From contig JAPHUD010000025.1 of the NCBI GenBank assembly GCA_026196775.1, positions 1-59,187 of the forward strand: a stretch of DNA of 59,187 nt, written 5' to 3'. Source of the DNA: Flavobacteriales bacterium. Lineage in GTDB: Bacteria; Bacteroidota; Bacteroidia; Flavobacteriales_E; Vicingaceae. Positions 8,744 to 16,464 of the stretch are shown piece by piece. The notes beneath the pieces were generated by a model. That model was not told where the DNA came from. It was given only the letters and a program-made list of their open reading frames with translations, and did not search any database. The number at the start of each line of letters is the position of its first letter. Within the stretch, counting starts at the first letter, position 1. The translations under genes were made by a program, and so were the position numbers.

Positions 8744-8773
8744 CAAAAGTAATTATTAATATCTATTTTCAAA
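8744..8773 (-). promoter_or_regulatory. Promoter candidate upstream of atpB
   Basis: On the minus strand TTTG (plus positions 8770-8773), an 18-bp spacer and TACTTTTG (8744-8751) fit the Bacteroidota -33/-7 consensus. It lies in the only sizeable gap (78 bp) of the upstream part of the operon, so atpBEFHAG could be transcribed apart from the bactofilin-atpZ segment. Confidence 0.6.
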
Positions 8774-8798
8774 GCTAATTCAAAAAAATATTTATCAC

Positions 8799-9200
8799 TT
8801 ATTTCCAACCTCCTGAATCCCCTTTATTTAACAATCTAATCAGCACTATAATTTCTAAAAAAAGGCTAACTACATAGGGTGTGAAAAAGGCTGAAAATTC
8901 TAATTTATCTACATTACCATCTTCATGATAATCAGGATGAAAAAAAATGAAAAACACCACAAACTTTAACATACTCAAAGCCATAAAAAAATAGCCTAAA
9001 CTTTCAGCAAATTTTTTTCTGAAATTGAATAGAAAAACAAAACTGCCAAAGGTGATACTAAAGTTAACGAAATAGGCTAAAATAATTTTATTACCAAACA
9101 ATGGTAAATCTAAGAAATATAAAAGAAAAAGGTGTCCACAAAAAATTACACCTAGAAATATTAATAACAGAAGAAAAAAATTAACTGTAACTCGGTTCAT
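8799..9200 (-). CDS. Four-TM membrane protein of the ATP synthase operon (DUF6168-like)
   Basis: A 133-aa hydrophobic protein with about four membrane helices (residues 5-27, 38-58, 68-86, 105-122). It occupies the slot where other bacteria encode AtpI, between the AtpZ-like gene (4-bp overlap) and atpB. I believe it belongs to the DUF6168 family found in flavobacterial atp operons, but no catalytic or binding residues are visible. By position, a role in c-ring assembly or in Mg2+/ion handling for Fo is plausible but unproven. Confidence 0.65.
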   Translation of the reverse strand: MNRVTVNFFLLLLIFLGVIFCGHLFLLYFLDLPLFGNKIILAYFVNFSITFGSFVFLFNFRKKFAESLGYFFMALSMLKFVVFFIFFHPDYHEDGNVDKLEFSAFFTPYVVSLFLEIIVLIRLLNKGDSGGWK

Positions 9201-9451
9201 TGTTTTTCTTCATCTTCTTCTTGATTAATTTTATTTACTTGTTTTAACACTGTATATAGTGCTATGGCAACACTCAAAATTGTCAGCCCTATAGTAAACC
9301 ATTTTTTATCAGAAGGATATTTTTCATCTAACAACTTACCTGAGTATGCTCCTAAAAAAATAATCACCCCCATCTGAACTGCTATACCTGATAGCCTAGC
9401 AAATTTATTAAACGAGTTGGACTTCTTTGTGGGCTTCTTTTTTTGCTCCAT
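9197..9451 (-). CDS. atpZ: AtpZ/AtpI-family protein
   Basis: An 84-aa protein with a basic N-terminus and two membrane helices (about residues 25-42 and 52-70). The first holds the family pattern GVIIFLGAYSGKLLDEKYP, and the tail is acidic and soluble. AtpZ/AtpI proteins help assemble the c-ring or transport cations in the atp operon. The first 44 bp overlap the end of the upstream bactofilin gene in another frame, and the end overlaps the next gene by 4 bp, so translation is probably coupled along this run. Confidence 0.8.
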   Translation of the reverse strand: MEQKKKPTKKSNSFNKFARLSGIAVQMGVIIFLGAYSGKLLDEKYPSDKKWFTIGLTILSVAIALYTVLKQVNKINQEEDEEKQ

Positions 9452-9833
9452 TTAGTTGAGTATTGTTCCCGTTGCCCATGTTACAAGTTCCTGAGAAGTT
9501 TGCTCCTGGCTCAATAGAAAGTTTTTTGGTATTAATTTCGCCAACTATATTCGCAGTAGATTTTAATTGTAATAATTCTTCAACATATATTTTCGCATTG
9601 ATATTTCCAGAAACATCAGCATTTTTACATTTCACTTCTCCTTCTATTACTCCTGAATTACCAACAACCAACTTTCCTTGAGAAACTAATGTTCCGTTTA
9701 AGGCGCCATCAATTCTAATATCGCCTGAGCAAGTAATATTTCCAGTAATTTCTGTTCCTTTCTGAATAATATTAATTTCTGGGCTGGTTATTTCTTGTGT
9801 TTTTGCCATCTTATTTGAGTTTTGGGTAAACAT
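9408..9833 (-). CDS. Bactofilin (polymer-forming cytoskeletal protein)
   Basis: Bactofilins polymerise into filaments that position envelope machinery. Residues 20-120 form the right-handed beta-helix, with its repeating pattern of Gly, Val/Ile and Asn turns: GTEITGNITCSGDIRIDGALNG, then GEVKCKNADVSGNINAKI, then VGEINTKKLSIEPGANFSG. The flexible ends are short, as usual. A second Met at residue 9 is an alternative start. The gene heads the ATP synthase unit and overlaps atpZ by 44 bp. A well-formed promoter lies 33 bp upstream (9866-9897). Confidence 0.88.
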   Translation of the reverse strand: MFTQNSNKMAKTQEITSPEINIIQKGTEITGNITCSGDIRIDGALNGTLVSQGKLVVGNSGVIEGEVKCKNADVSGNINAKIYVEELLQLKSTANIVGEINTKKLSIEPGANFSGTCNMGNGNNTQLNGAKKEAHKEVQLV

Positions 9834-9865
9834 TATTTATGTTAATAAATTAAGTTTTCAGCGGA

Positions 9866-9897
9866 CAAAGGTAATTTTTTATTCTTTTACATTCAAA
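9866..9897 (-). promoter_or_regulatory. Promoter of the bactofilin-ATP synthase operon
   Basis: On the minus strand a TTTG (plus positions 9894-9897), a 20-bp spacer and TACCTTTG (9866-9873) match the Bacteroidota housekeeping promoter closely. Transcription would begin about 25 bp before the bactofilin start codon. Confidence 0.65.
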
Positions 9898-9940
9898 ATT
9901 CTTTTTGTTCCAATCTAAAACGTGGCTAAAATTATCATAT

Positions 9941-12523
9941 TTATTTTATGCTCACATCAAAATTCTTGTTAAAGAAGGTTAAATAATAAGGGATATCTTT
10001 GTCTTTATAAAACAAATTAAAGTTATCACTTGAAATAATAAAAGTAGGGTATTCTTTAGCGTTTAATTCTTGAAGTGATGTTTTATTAAGGATTAATGCT
10101 TTGTAGTAATTAATTACTTTTTCATATCCTTTAATTGGTTTTATAATTATTATCTGACTTTTAGCATCTAAAAAAATACTTTTTACCGGCTCAAAAGCGA
10201 GATCACTAAAATTGTTTCTATTAAAATCTACTATTTTATTTTTATAAGTATTGAGTTGTTTATCGGTATTTGGCACCACTACTACAACCAAAAATTCTGT
10301 ATCAAAAACATGTTTATATGGCACTTCTTTTTCTGTTTCAACATCAACTTTAATTCCTTCTTTCATCAATTTAAGAATTTTAACTGCCTCTGGTTTCGAC
10401 TCAGATTCGGGATGATTTTCAATAAATGTTTCCAATGCTACTTTAAAAGTATCTCTCGACATTGTATGTCCTATTGACAATGCTGCTAGAAAATCAAATT
10501 TATCTTGAATATGATTTTCAGCAAAAATAGTTGTAGCCCTATCGCATCGCATAATAACTTTATCATAATATCCGTCTTTAAAAAGCTCATAAACAATAGA
10601 ATAATAATTATCTACTCTTCGTCTGTTTTCTCTGGTTACTTGATTATAAGTAGGGTCTAAAATTATTTTAGCATACTCACTTTCTGGGTAATTTCTGAGT
10701 ACTAAATTTTTATATTTCTCCTCCATTTCATCATCTTTAATGAGCAAACTAATTCTATAAAGATTAAACCAAGATGGAAGCACGTAGGTCGATGTATCAT
10801 AATCTACTATCAATCTTTCAAAAGATTTTATAGAATGTGGATAATCTTCGAAGTCCTCTTTGTAAATATTGCCTAATGCAAAAAGTGCCTCAATAATTTT
10901 ATTGTGAGAGGCTTTCATTTTTTTGTCCGTAAGTGGTAATAACTTCATATAATATTCGGCAGTAGTTTTTTCGTTTACTTTAGTTCCACTTGTATCTGTT
11001 TTAGATGTATCATTCTCATTAGAAAGCAATTCATCATCTGGAATTAAACTTTCTTTATTACTTCTTCTCCAATTGTCTTCTAACTTTCTATCACCCCATT
11101 TTTTTCTAAAGTCAGAAAAGCCAAACCCCATTGTGTTTTGGTTATAAAAATACCATTCACCTTTATTAGTTCCACCACCAGGAGTAGTGTTTTCCATAAA
11201 ATCAACACTGCTATTATTGTTTTCTGCCAATTGCTTTTCTCGCTCTTCTTTTTCAGCTTTAGCAATTAGCTCATCTATCACTTTAGTTCTATACTCTACA
11301 TCAGTTGCCATTCTTTGTAAACTATCTTCTTTTTGAACAATAACAATGTTATCTGCCAATTTTTTCAGTGCTTTTGTTCGCATTTCAATTTTTTCGTAAT
11401 CTTTATACTCTTTAGGCAAAACTGTTAAACAACTATCATAATAGTTATAAGATTTTAAGTACTTGGGAATATCGTAATAATATTGAGCTAGTCTTAAATA
11501 GGTAACCGCTTTTTGCTTCGTATTTATTGTGCTGTATGCAGCAGATTTTGTAAGATAATTTATAGCTAACGAATCTTTTTCTTCCTTGAATGCAATATCT
11601 GCCAAAGCATAATAAATCTGATCTTTATAATCTTCATTCTTTTTATCTTTTAGCATTTTTCTAAGCATTTTTTTAATACTACCCTGTCCTTCTCCTTCCG
11701 TATCAAAAGCTAAAGCCCTACTGATTTTTGCATTAAAAAGCATTTCATATTCAGGCTTCAATTTTATTACTTTACTAAAATAAACAGAAGCTTGTTCAAA
11801 CTCTTTTTGTTTTAGCCAAAGTTGAGCCAACACATAATTAAACCTTATTTTATGGTGTTTCTTCCTAGTAGTTTCCAATGCTTTTTCGAGGTGTTTTATA
11901 GCTTCTTCCCTATTGTTTACCCGAATATAATAATCAGCAAAAACAGCATTAAATTCGCTAGCAAACTGTTTAGGAATACTTTTCTTTTCTTCTAATTTTT
12001 TCAGGATAGCTTCAGCTTTATTCAATTCTTTTAATTCCAAATGAGTTCTTGCTAACCAAATTTGAGCTTCGTAACCAGCTGGTTTTTTATTATACGCTTT
12101 CGCCACATATTGAAAAACTTCGAGTGCAATATAAAATTCTTGTTTATAAAAACGAGCCCTCCCCATTAACATATAACAATCATCAATCCACCTAACATGT
12201 TCTTCATTTCTAATATATATGGAATGTCTATCAATTACATTGGTGGTTTTATCTATCACTCTCTCCATATTAGGGAACATGCTTTTAGACTTAGTTTCAT
12301 CGGGATAAATAAATATTGGAATAAGCTCAGAAAAATCATCACTATGTTCTTCTCGCAGCTTTTTCACATCTGCTTTCATGATTTCTCGAGCATTAAAATA
12401 GCCATTATACCTTGCCGTGGTATTATGATAAGCTCTTCTGGTAAAAGTGTTCTTTTTTCTTGAACAAGAAGCAAGCACAAATAGTAGTGCAAATGATATT
12501 AATATGGCTTTTTTAAACTTCAA
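9941..12523 (-). CDS. sprE: T9SS/gliding lipoprotein SprE (PorW)
   Basis: SprE/PorW is a TPR lipoprotein required for type IX secretion and gliding; it links the outer-membrane translocon to the PorLM motor side. The 860-aa protein has a lipobox LASC with Cys20, then the family-typical NTTARYNGYFNAREIM segment (about residues 34-49). Degenerate tetratricopeptide helices follow over about residues 110-400 and 525-720, separated by a Ser/Thr/Asn-rich linker, and a C-terminal domain completes it. It sits directly upstream of the bactofilin-atp operon on the same strand (107-bp gap) and is divergent from dnaX. Confidence 0.85.
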   Translation of the reverse strand: MKFKKAILISFALLFVLASCSRKKNTFTRRAYHNTTARYNGYFNAREIMKADVKKLREEHSDDFSELIPIFIYPDETKSKSMFPNMERVIDKTTNVIDRHSIYIRNEEHVRWIDDCYMLMGRARFYKQEFYIALEVFQYVAKAYNKKPAGYEAQIWLARTHLELKELNKAEAILKKLEEKKSIPKQFASEFNAVFADYYIRVNNREEAIKHLEKALETTRKKHHKIRFNYVLAQLWLKQKEFEQASVYFSKVIKLKPEYEMLFNAKISRALAFDTEGEGQGSIKKMLRKMLKDKKNEDYKDQIYYALADIAFKEEKDSLAINYLTKSAAYSTINTKQKAVTYLRLAQYYYDIPKYLKSYNYYDSCLTVLPKEYKDYEKIEMRTKALKKLADNIVIVQKEDSLQRMATDVEYRTKVIDELIAKAEKEEREKQLAENNNSSVDFMENTTPGGGTNKGEWYFYNQNTMGFGFSDFRKKWGDRKLEDNWRRSNKESLIPDDELLSNENDTSKTDTSGTKVNEKTTAEYYMKLLPLTDKKMKASHNKIIEALFALGNIYKEDFEDYPHSIKSFERLIVDYDTSTYVLPSWFNLYRISLLIKDDEMEEKYKNLVLRNYPESEYAKIILDPTYNQVTRENRRRVDNYYSIVYELFKDGYYDKVIMRCDRATTIFAENHIQDKFDFLAALSIGHTMSRDTFKVALETFIENHPESESKPEAVKILKLMKEGIKVDVETEKEVPYKHVFDTEFLVVVVVPNTDKQLNTYKNKIVDFNRNNFSDLAFEPVKSIFLDAKSQIIIIKPIKGYEKVINYYKALILNKTSLQELNAKEYPTFIISSDNFNLFYKDKDIPYYLTFFNKNFDVSIK

Positions 12524-12687
12524 AAAATAAATTTTGTGTTGTATAACTATAAAATACAGTGTTTAGTATAAAAACATGCGAAGGTAATTAAATTATTACA
12601 ACCTTTATACTGCTACAAAAATGCTATTTTTTATTTGGAGTTAATAAATAATTCTTAATTCATTTTTATTATTGCTTCATTTAAAAG

Positions 12688-12695
12688 TATATTTG
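12688..12695 (+). promoter_or_regulatory. -7 element upstream of dnaX
   Basis: TATATTTG matches the TAnnTTTG -7 consensus and lies 26 bp before the dnaX start. I see no clear TTTG at the expected -33 position, so this rests on one element. Confidence 0.35.
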
Positions 12696-12721
12696 TTATC
12701 TCTTAAAAGCAGCCTTTATTT

Positions 12722-14488
12722 ATGGAAAATTACATTGTTTCAGCTAGAAAATACAGACCAGTAACTTTTGACACTGTAGTTGGACAATATTCCATCACTT
12801 CTACTTTAAAAAACGCTATTAAAACTGCTCATTTGGCACAAGCATTTCTTTTTTGTGGACCACGAGGTGTAGGAAAGACAACTTGTGCTAGAATTTTAGC
12901 TAAAACCATTAACTGTTTTAATATTACTCAAAACATTGAGGCATGTGATGAGTGTGAATCATGCAAATCTTTTAATGAAGGACATTCTTTAAATGTGTAT
13001 GAACTCGATGCTGCATCTAACAACTCAGTTGATGATATTAGAGCTTTAATAGATCAAGTAAGGTTTGCTCCTCAACTTGGCACACATAAGGTATATATTA
13101 TTGACGAGGTACACATGTTGTCCCAAGCTGCCTTTAATGCTTTCCTAAAGACATTAGAAGAACCACCAAAACATGCTATTTTTATATTAGCTACTACCGA
13201 AAAACACAAAATTATCCCAACGATATTATCTCGTTGTCAGGTTTTTGATTTCAATAGAATTCAAATTGAAGATATTGCCAACCACTTATCACAAATTGCT
13301 GAAAAAGAAAATATTGAAGCAGAAAAAGAAGGTTTGCACATTATCGCTCAAAAAGCAGATGGTGCTTTAAGAGATGCCCTTTCTATGTTCGACCAAATTG
13401 TTAGTTTTTCAGGAAAAAAAATAACTTATCAGGATGTAATTGACAATCTTAACATATTAGATTACGATTATTACTTTAAAATTACCGATGCCATTATAAC
13501 TAATGACATTTCTAACAGTCTATTAATTTTTAATGAAATATTAAATAATGGTTTTGATGGACATAATTTTATAAATGGACTCTCTGAACATTTTAGAAAT
13601 TTATTAGTTTGTCAAGATAATGCAACGGTTAATTTATTGGAAGTTGGTCCTTCGATTAAAGAAAAGTACATAGAACAATCTAAAAAAATAAATCTTAACA
13701 ATTTAATTTCGTTTTTATCCATTACTTCCCAAACGGACACTACTTATAAAAGCAGTAAAAACAAACGGCTTTTGGTAGAAGTAATGTTAATGCAACTATG
13801 CAGTAGAAACTACTCGCAAGACGAAAAAAAAAAGCCCATAATTAACCTCCCTTTTTCTAACAACAAAGCATTAGCAAAAGCTGTTGAGAAACATGAAGGA
13901 GTTATTGTTCAATCTAAAAAAGAACAACCCCAACCCACACCAACGGTTGTTAATGAACCAATAATTACTCTTGACAAACCTGAAACACCAACGGTTGAAG
14001 AAAAAAAAGCAACTTACAATCAACCTTTAGGTAGTTATCAGTTGTCTGGAACCATTTCTATTAAAGAGCAACTTGCCGACAAAGAAAATGCTGGCAAAAA
14101 AGAAGATACCTCGGAAAAACCAACTGAGGCATTTACGAAAGAAGCTTTTCTAACACAATGGAAAATTTACAAAGACAAATTGATGGCTGATGGGCAAATA
14201 ATGTTTGCTTCGGCATTTGAAAATGCTCCTGAAATTGAAGACTCTCTGATAAAAGTTATTGTAGAAAACAAAGCTATAGTTGATGAATTTACCGCTCAGA
14301 AACCTGATATTTTAGATTTTTTCAGAGCTACTCTCAATAATTATAGCATTGATTTTGAATTGAGCATTAATAAAGACAAAGCCAACAAAAAAGCTTTTAC
14401 TCCTGAGGAAAAATTCGAAAAAATGTCGGAGAAAAACCCTGTTTTAAAACTATTAAGAGATAAGTTGGATTTAGAGGTTGGGTATTAA
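12722..14488 (+). CDS. dnaX: DNA polymerase III subunit gamma/tau
   Basis: ATPase of the clamp loader. The Walker A motif GPRGVGKT is at residues 46-53, zinc-module cysteines at 65, 75, 78 and 81, Walker B IIDEVH at 126-131, and the SRC motif (ILSRCQ) near 178. Domain III ends near residue 365. A variable Pro/Glu/Lys-rich linker follows, then a tau-like C-terminal domain to residue 588. A run of ten A at 13824-13833 encodes Glu368-Lys371, exactly where the core ends. In the -1 frame a stop follows at 13843-13845, and in the +1 frame at 13839-13841, so slippage would give a gamma-like product of about 372-374 aa. Confidence 0.96.
   Translation: MENYIVSARKYRPVTFDTVVGQYSITSTLKNAIKTAHLAQAFLFCGPRGVGKTTCARILAKTINCFNITQNIEACDECESCKSFNEGHSLNVYELDAASNNSVDDIRALIDQVRFAPQLGTHKVYIIDEVHMLSQAAFNAFLKTLEEPPKHAIFILATTEKHKIIPTILSRCQVFDFNRIQIEDIANHLSQIAEKENIEAEKEGLHIIAQKADGALRDALSMFDQIVSFSGKKITYQDVIDNLNILDYDYYFKITDAIITNDISNSLLIFNEILNNGFDGHNFINGLSEHFRNLLVCQDNATVNLLEVGPSIKEKYIEQSKKINLNNLISFLSITSQTDTTYKSSKNKRLLVEVMLMQLCSRNYSQDEKKKPIINLPFSNNKALAKAVEKHEGVIVQSKKEQPQPTPTVVNEPIITLDKPETPTVEEKKATYNQPLGSYQLSGTISIKEQLADKENAGKKEDTSEKPTEAFTKEAFLTQWKIYKDKLMADGQIMFASAFENAPEIEDSLIKVIVENKAIVDEFTAQKPDILDFFRATLNNYSIDFELSINKDKANKKAFTPEEKFEKMSEKNPVLKLLRDKLDLEVGY
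13824..13833 (+). promoter_or_regulatory. A10 slippage tract inside dnaX
   Basis: Ten consecutive A lie between the clamp-loader core and the tau-specific region of dnaX. Both alternative frames hit stop codons within 12 bases of the tract. This resembles known dnaX slippage or frameshift sites that make the short gamma form (E. coli A AAA AAG frameshifting, Thermus A9 transcriptional slippage). No stimulatory hairpin is obvious just downstream. Confidence 0.55.
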
Positions 14489-14593
14489 TTTCATCAACCA
14501 AAAATGTTTATGCAAATTGATGATAATACCTTAATTATTCATGGTGTTAGGAAAGGGTATAAATTTGAAAACATTTCAACCAATTAGGACTAG

Positions 14594-15049
14594 TCACTTT
14601 TTCAACATTTTCTCATAAAGTTGCACCCAGTCGTTTACTGTCATTTTCTGAATCAATTCACTTAATAATTCAAAAGGGATGTTTTCTGGTTTTTTAAACC
14701 TTATGCAACTTTTCCCCATATCTATTTTGGTCTTACAATGTTTTGGATAGTTGGTCGTGAACCAATTTAGTAATTTCTCATCAGCATAAAGTCCCATGTG
14801 GTAAAAGCCTATATGATTTTTCTGTGATACTAACCCCATAAATGGCAATGGTTGATTAGGGTCGCAATGGTATCCATCTGGATAAATGCTATGAGGAACA
14901 ACATATCCCAACATACCATAACTTACTACTTCTTCAAAACCCTTGGGCAATGCTTTTTTAATTATTTCTCTAAGTTTTTGTACAACCTCTTTTCTATCTT
15001 CAGGAAGTTTTTTTACATATTCTTCTGGATTTTCAGCTTGTATTTGCAT
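14594..15049 (-). CDS. DUF1801 domain protein
   Basis: A 151-aa protein of the DUF1801 (YdhG-like) fold, recognised by YVKKLPEDRKEVVQKLREIIKKALP at the N-terminus, VVSYGMLGYV near residue 41, KNHIGFYHMGLY near 77 and KSCIRFKKPENIP near 113. No enzymatic role is established for the family; some members bind small ligands. It follows the YdeI-like gene after 4 bp on the same strand, and the two proteins share the same domain type, so this is probably a two-gene unit. Confidence 0.8.
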   Translation of the reverse strand: MQIQAENPEEYVKKLPEDRKEVVQKLREIIKKALPKGFEEVVSYGMLGYVVPHSIYPDGYHCDPNQPLPFMGLVSQKNHIGFYHMGLYADEKLLNWFTTNYPKHCKTKIDMGKSCIRFKKPENIPFELLSELIQKMTVNDWVQLYEKMLKK

Positions 15050-15053
15050 CGTT

Positions 15054-15674
15054 TTATTTTTTAAGATATTTCCAATTTCTTACTTTTCCTTCACCCATCC
15101 ACTCAATAGCTGTTGTTAAACGCTGATTTCGAGTTTTTTCAGTTTTAGCTTCAGTAACCCATTCTACATATTCCTTTTTGTTAGTATAACTAAAGCCTTC
15201 AAAAATTATTAAAGCTTTATTATTAGTTTCTAATACTTTTATAAAGTAATCAGGAATGTCTAATATTTTTATTGTGGCTTTTTTAGAGGCTGATTTTACT
15301 CCATCATCATTAAGTTTTTTAGCTTCAACTATTAAATCTATAATTACTTTGTCAGCAGGCAAATCATTTAAAGAAGTAATTTTTCCGAAATGCCCCATGG
15401 CACTCCCTCCATCAGCAGCTCTTGGTTGTAATACACTATTTGCATCTTTTAAGAGTTCTCCTTTCCAAAAACTAAAAACTACATGTTGTTTAAACGCAGC
15501 TATGTTACACAAGGGTCCCTTGTAATCAAAAAAAGGCATTCCCCATTTAATGGTTTCTTCCACTTCTGGAATTGCTCGATGAATTAATTTTCGTAAATGA
15601 TTTAAAATAGGTTGAGCAAATTCTTGAGATTTTTCCACATAAGCATCAATGCGTTTATCTTTAGTCATAATCAA
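15054..15674 (-). CDS. YdeI/OmpD-associated family protein (DUF1801 plus C-terminal domain)
   Basis: A 206-aa cytosolic protein. Residues 10-115 are a DUF1801 domain (ETIKWGMPFFDYKG, NIAAFKQHVVFSFWKGE). The C-terminal part carries the YdeI signature: DIPDYFIKVLETN near 145, SYTNKKEYVEWV near 165 and TRNQRLTTAIEWMGEG near 185. In enteric bacteria YdeI is linked to stress and peptide tolerance, but the mechanism is unknown. The start codon is preceded by a bidirectional-looking terminator (15741-15762) that isolates it from the cold-shock gene. Confidence 0.82.
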   Translation of the reverse strand: MIMTKDKRIDAYVEKSQEFAQPILNHLRKLIHRAIPEVEETIKWGMPFFDYKGPLCNIAAFKQHVVFSFWKGELLKDANSVLQPRAADGGSAMGHFGKITSLNDLPADKVIIDLIVEAKKLNDDGVKSASKKATIKILDIPDYFIKVLETNNKALIIFEGFSYTNKKEYVEWVTEAKTEKTRNQRLTTAIEWMGEGKVRNWKYLKK

Positions 15675-15735
15675 TACATTCTTTATGTAAAACCAACTTA
15701 ATTAGTTCAACAACAAACTTACACAAAAGGATAAC

Positions 15736-15769
15736 AAAAAACCCATTGATAAATCAATGGGTTTTTTTA
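15736..15769 (-). terminator. Terminator of the cold-shock gene (works in both directions by sequence)
   Basis: A perfect 10-bp stem (ACCCATTGAT at 15741-15750, ATCAATGGGT at 15753-15762) with a 2-nt formal loop. Runs of five or more T flank it on each strand. It lies 32 bp after the cold-shock gene stop. Confidence 0.85.
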
Positions 15770-15793
15770 GTAATAATAAAAAATATATATTTC

Positions 15794-15985
15794 TTATTGA
15801 ACTTGCACATTAATGGCTTTTGGTCCTCTATCGCTATCTTCGATATCGAAAGAAACGTTGTCGCCTTCATTTAATGGTTGATTACTTGATGAATGGTGAA
15901 CGAAGATATCTTTACTTCCATCTTCTGGAGTAATAAATCCCCAACCTTTTTCATCATTAAAAAATTTAATTGTACCGTTTTTCAT
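15794..15985 (-). CDS. Cold shock protein (CspA family)
   Basis: A 63-aa single cold-shock domain that binds single-stranded nucleic acid as an RNA chaperone. RNP1 is KGWGFI (residues 13-18) and RNP2 is DIFVHHS (26-32), followed by the acidic strand and the RGPKAINVQ end typical of Csp proteins. The gene is monocistronic. A -7-like TAAATTTG (plus strand 16013-16020) lies 28 bp before the start, so there is no long cold-responsive leader of the E. coli cspA type. Confidence 0.93.
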   Translation of the reverse strand: MKNGTIKFFNDEKGWGFITPEDGSKDIFVHHSSSNQPLNEGDNVSFDIEDSDRGPKAINVQVQ

Positions 15986-16080
15986 TGTAAAAAATTATTA
16001 ATTTATAAAAAGCAAATTTATGTAAAAAAAGCTTAGAAAAATATTTTTACTTAATTATTTGAAAAACAGTTATTAAAAAT

Positions 16081-16275
16081 CTAATTATTTTTTACGTAAA
16101 TAGGTGTAAGACAATATTGCTGACCAAAATTTTTCTCTACCCAATTCATTAATTCCTTTATTTCATCTTCCATTAAATATTGGTATGATTTTGCTAGTTC
16201 TTTTCTAAATAGTTTAATGTCAAAACTCACTTTCTTTAAAATGGTTTTGGCATATTCAAGTTTACTTTTTCTCAT
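16081..16275 (-). CDS. Small conserved Bacteroidota protein (64 aa)
   Basis: Function unknown. The sequence MRKSKLEYAKTILKKVSFD... resembles a small family I recall as widespread in Bacteroidota, with a Leu-Glu-Tyr-Ala-Lys-Thr-Ile-Leu start, two amphipathic helices and an EIKELMNWVEKN segment. It has no signal peptide, membrane helix or metal motif. It could be a small cytosolic regulator, but that is a guess. The 190 bp between it and the divergent M61 gene contain no other feature I can support. Confidence 0.65.
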   Translation of the reverse strand: MRKSKLEYAKTILKKVSFDIKLFRKELAKSYQYLMEDEIKELMNWVEKNFGQQYCLTPIYVKNN

Positions 16276-16464
16276 AGTTAGTTAGTTTTGTATCTTTTAA
16301 AGGTCTGTCAGTTCAATTATACAAACTTTATACTTTTTATTCTTTAATTATGTTTCAATTTTGCAGTGTAAATATAGTTATTTAAAACTACTTTTTTTAC
16401 TAAATATTATTAGCTAATTTTACTTTTAACAATATTTAGTATTTCTTGTCAAATCTTAAAACAA

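Noticed and set aside
14504-14587. A 27-codon ORF (MFMQIDDNTLIIHGVRKG...) between dnaX and the DUF1801 gene
   Set aside because: Too short to support by composition alone, no homologue recognised, no promoter or start signal. It could be a small protein or the tail of a decayed gene, so it is not annotated as a CDS.
14594-15674. The two DUF1801-type genes as a toxin-immunity pair
   Set aside because: Both are ordinary small cytosolic members of the same domain family, with no export signal or toxin motif.
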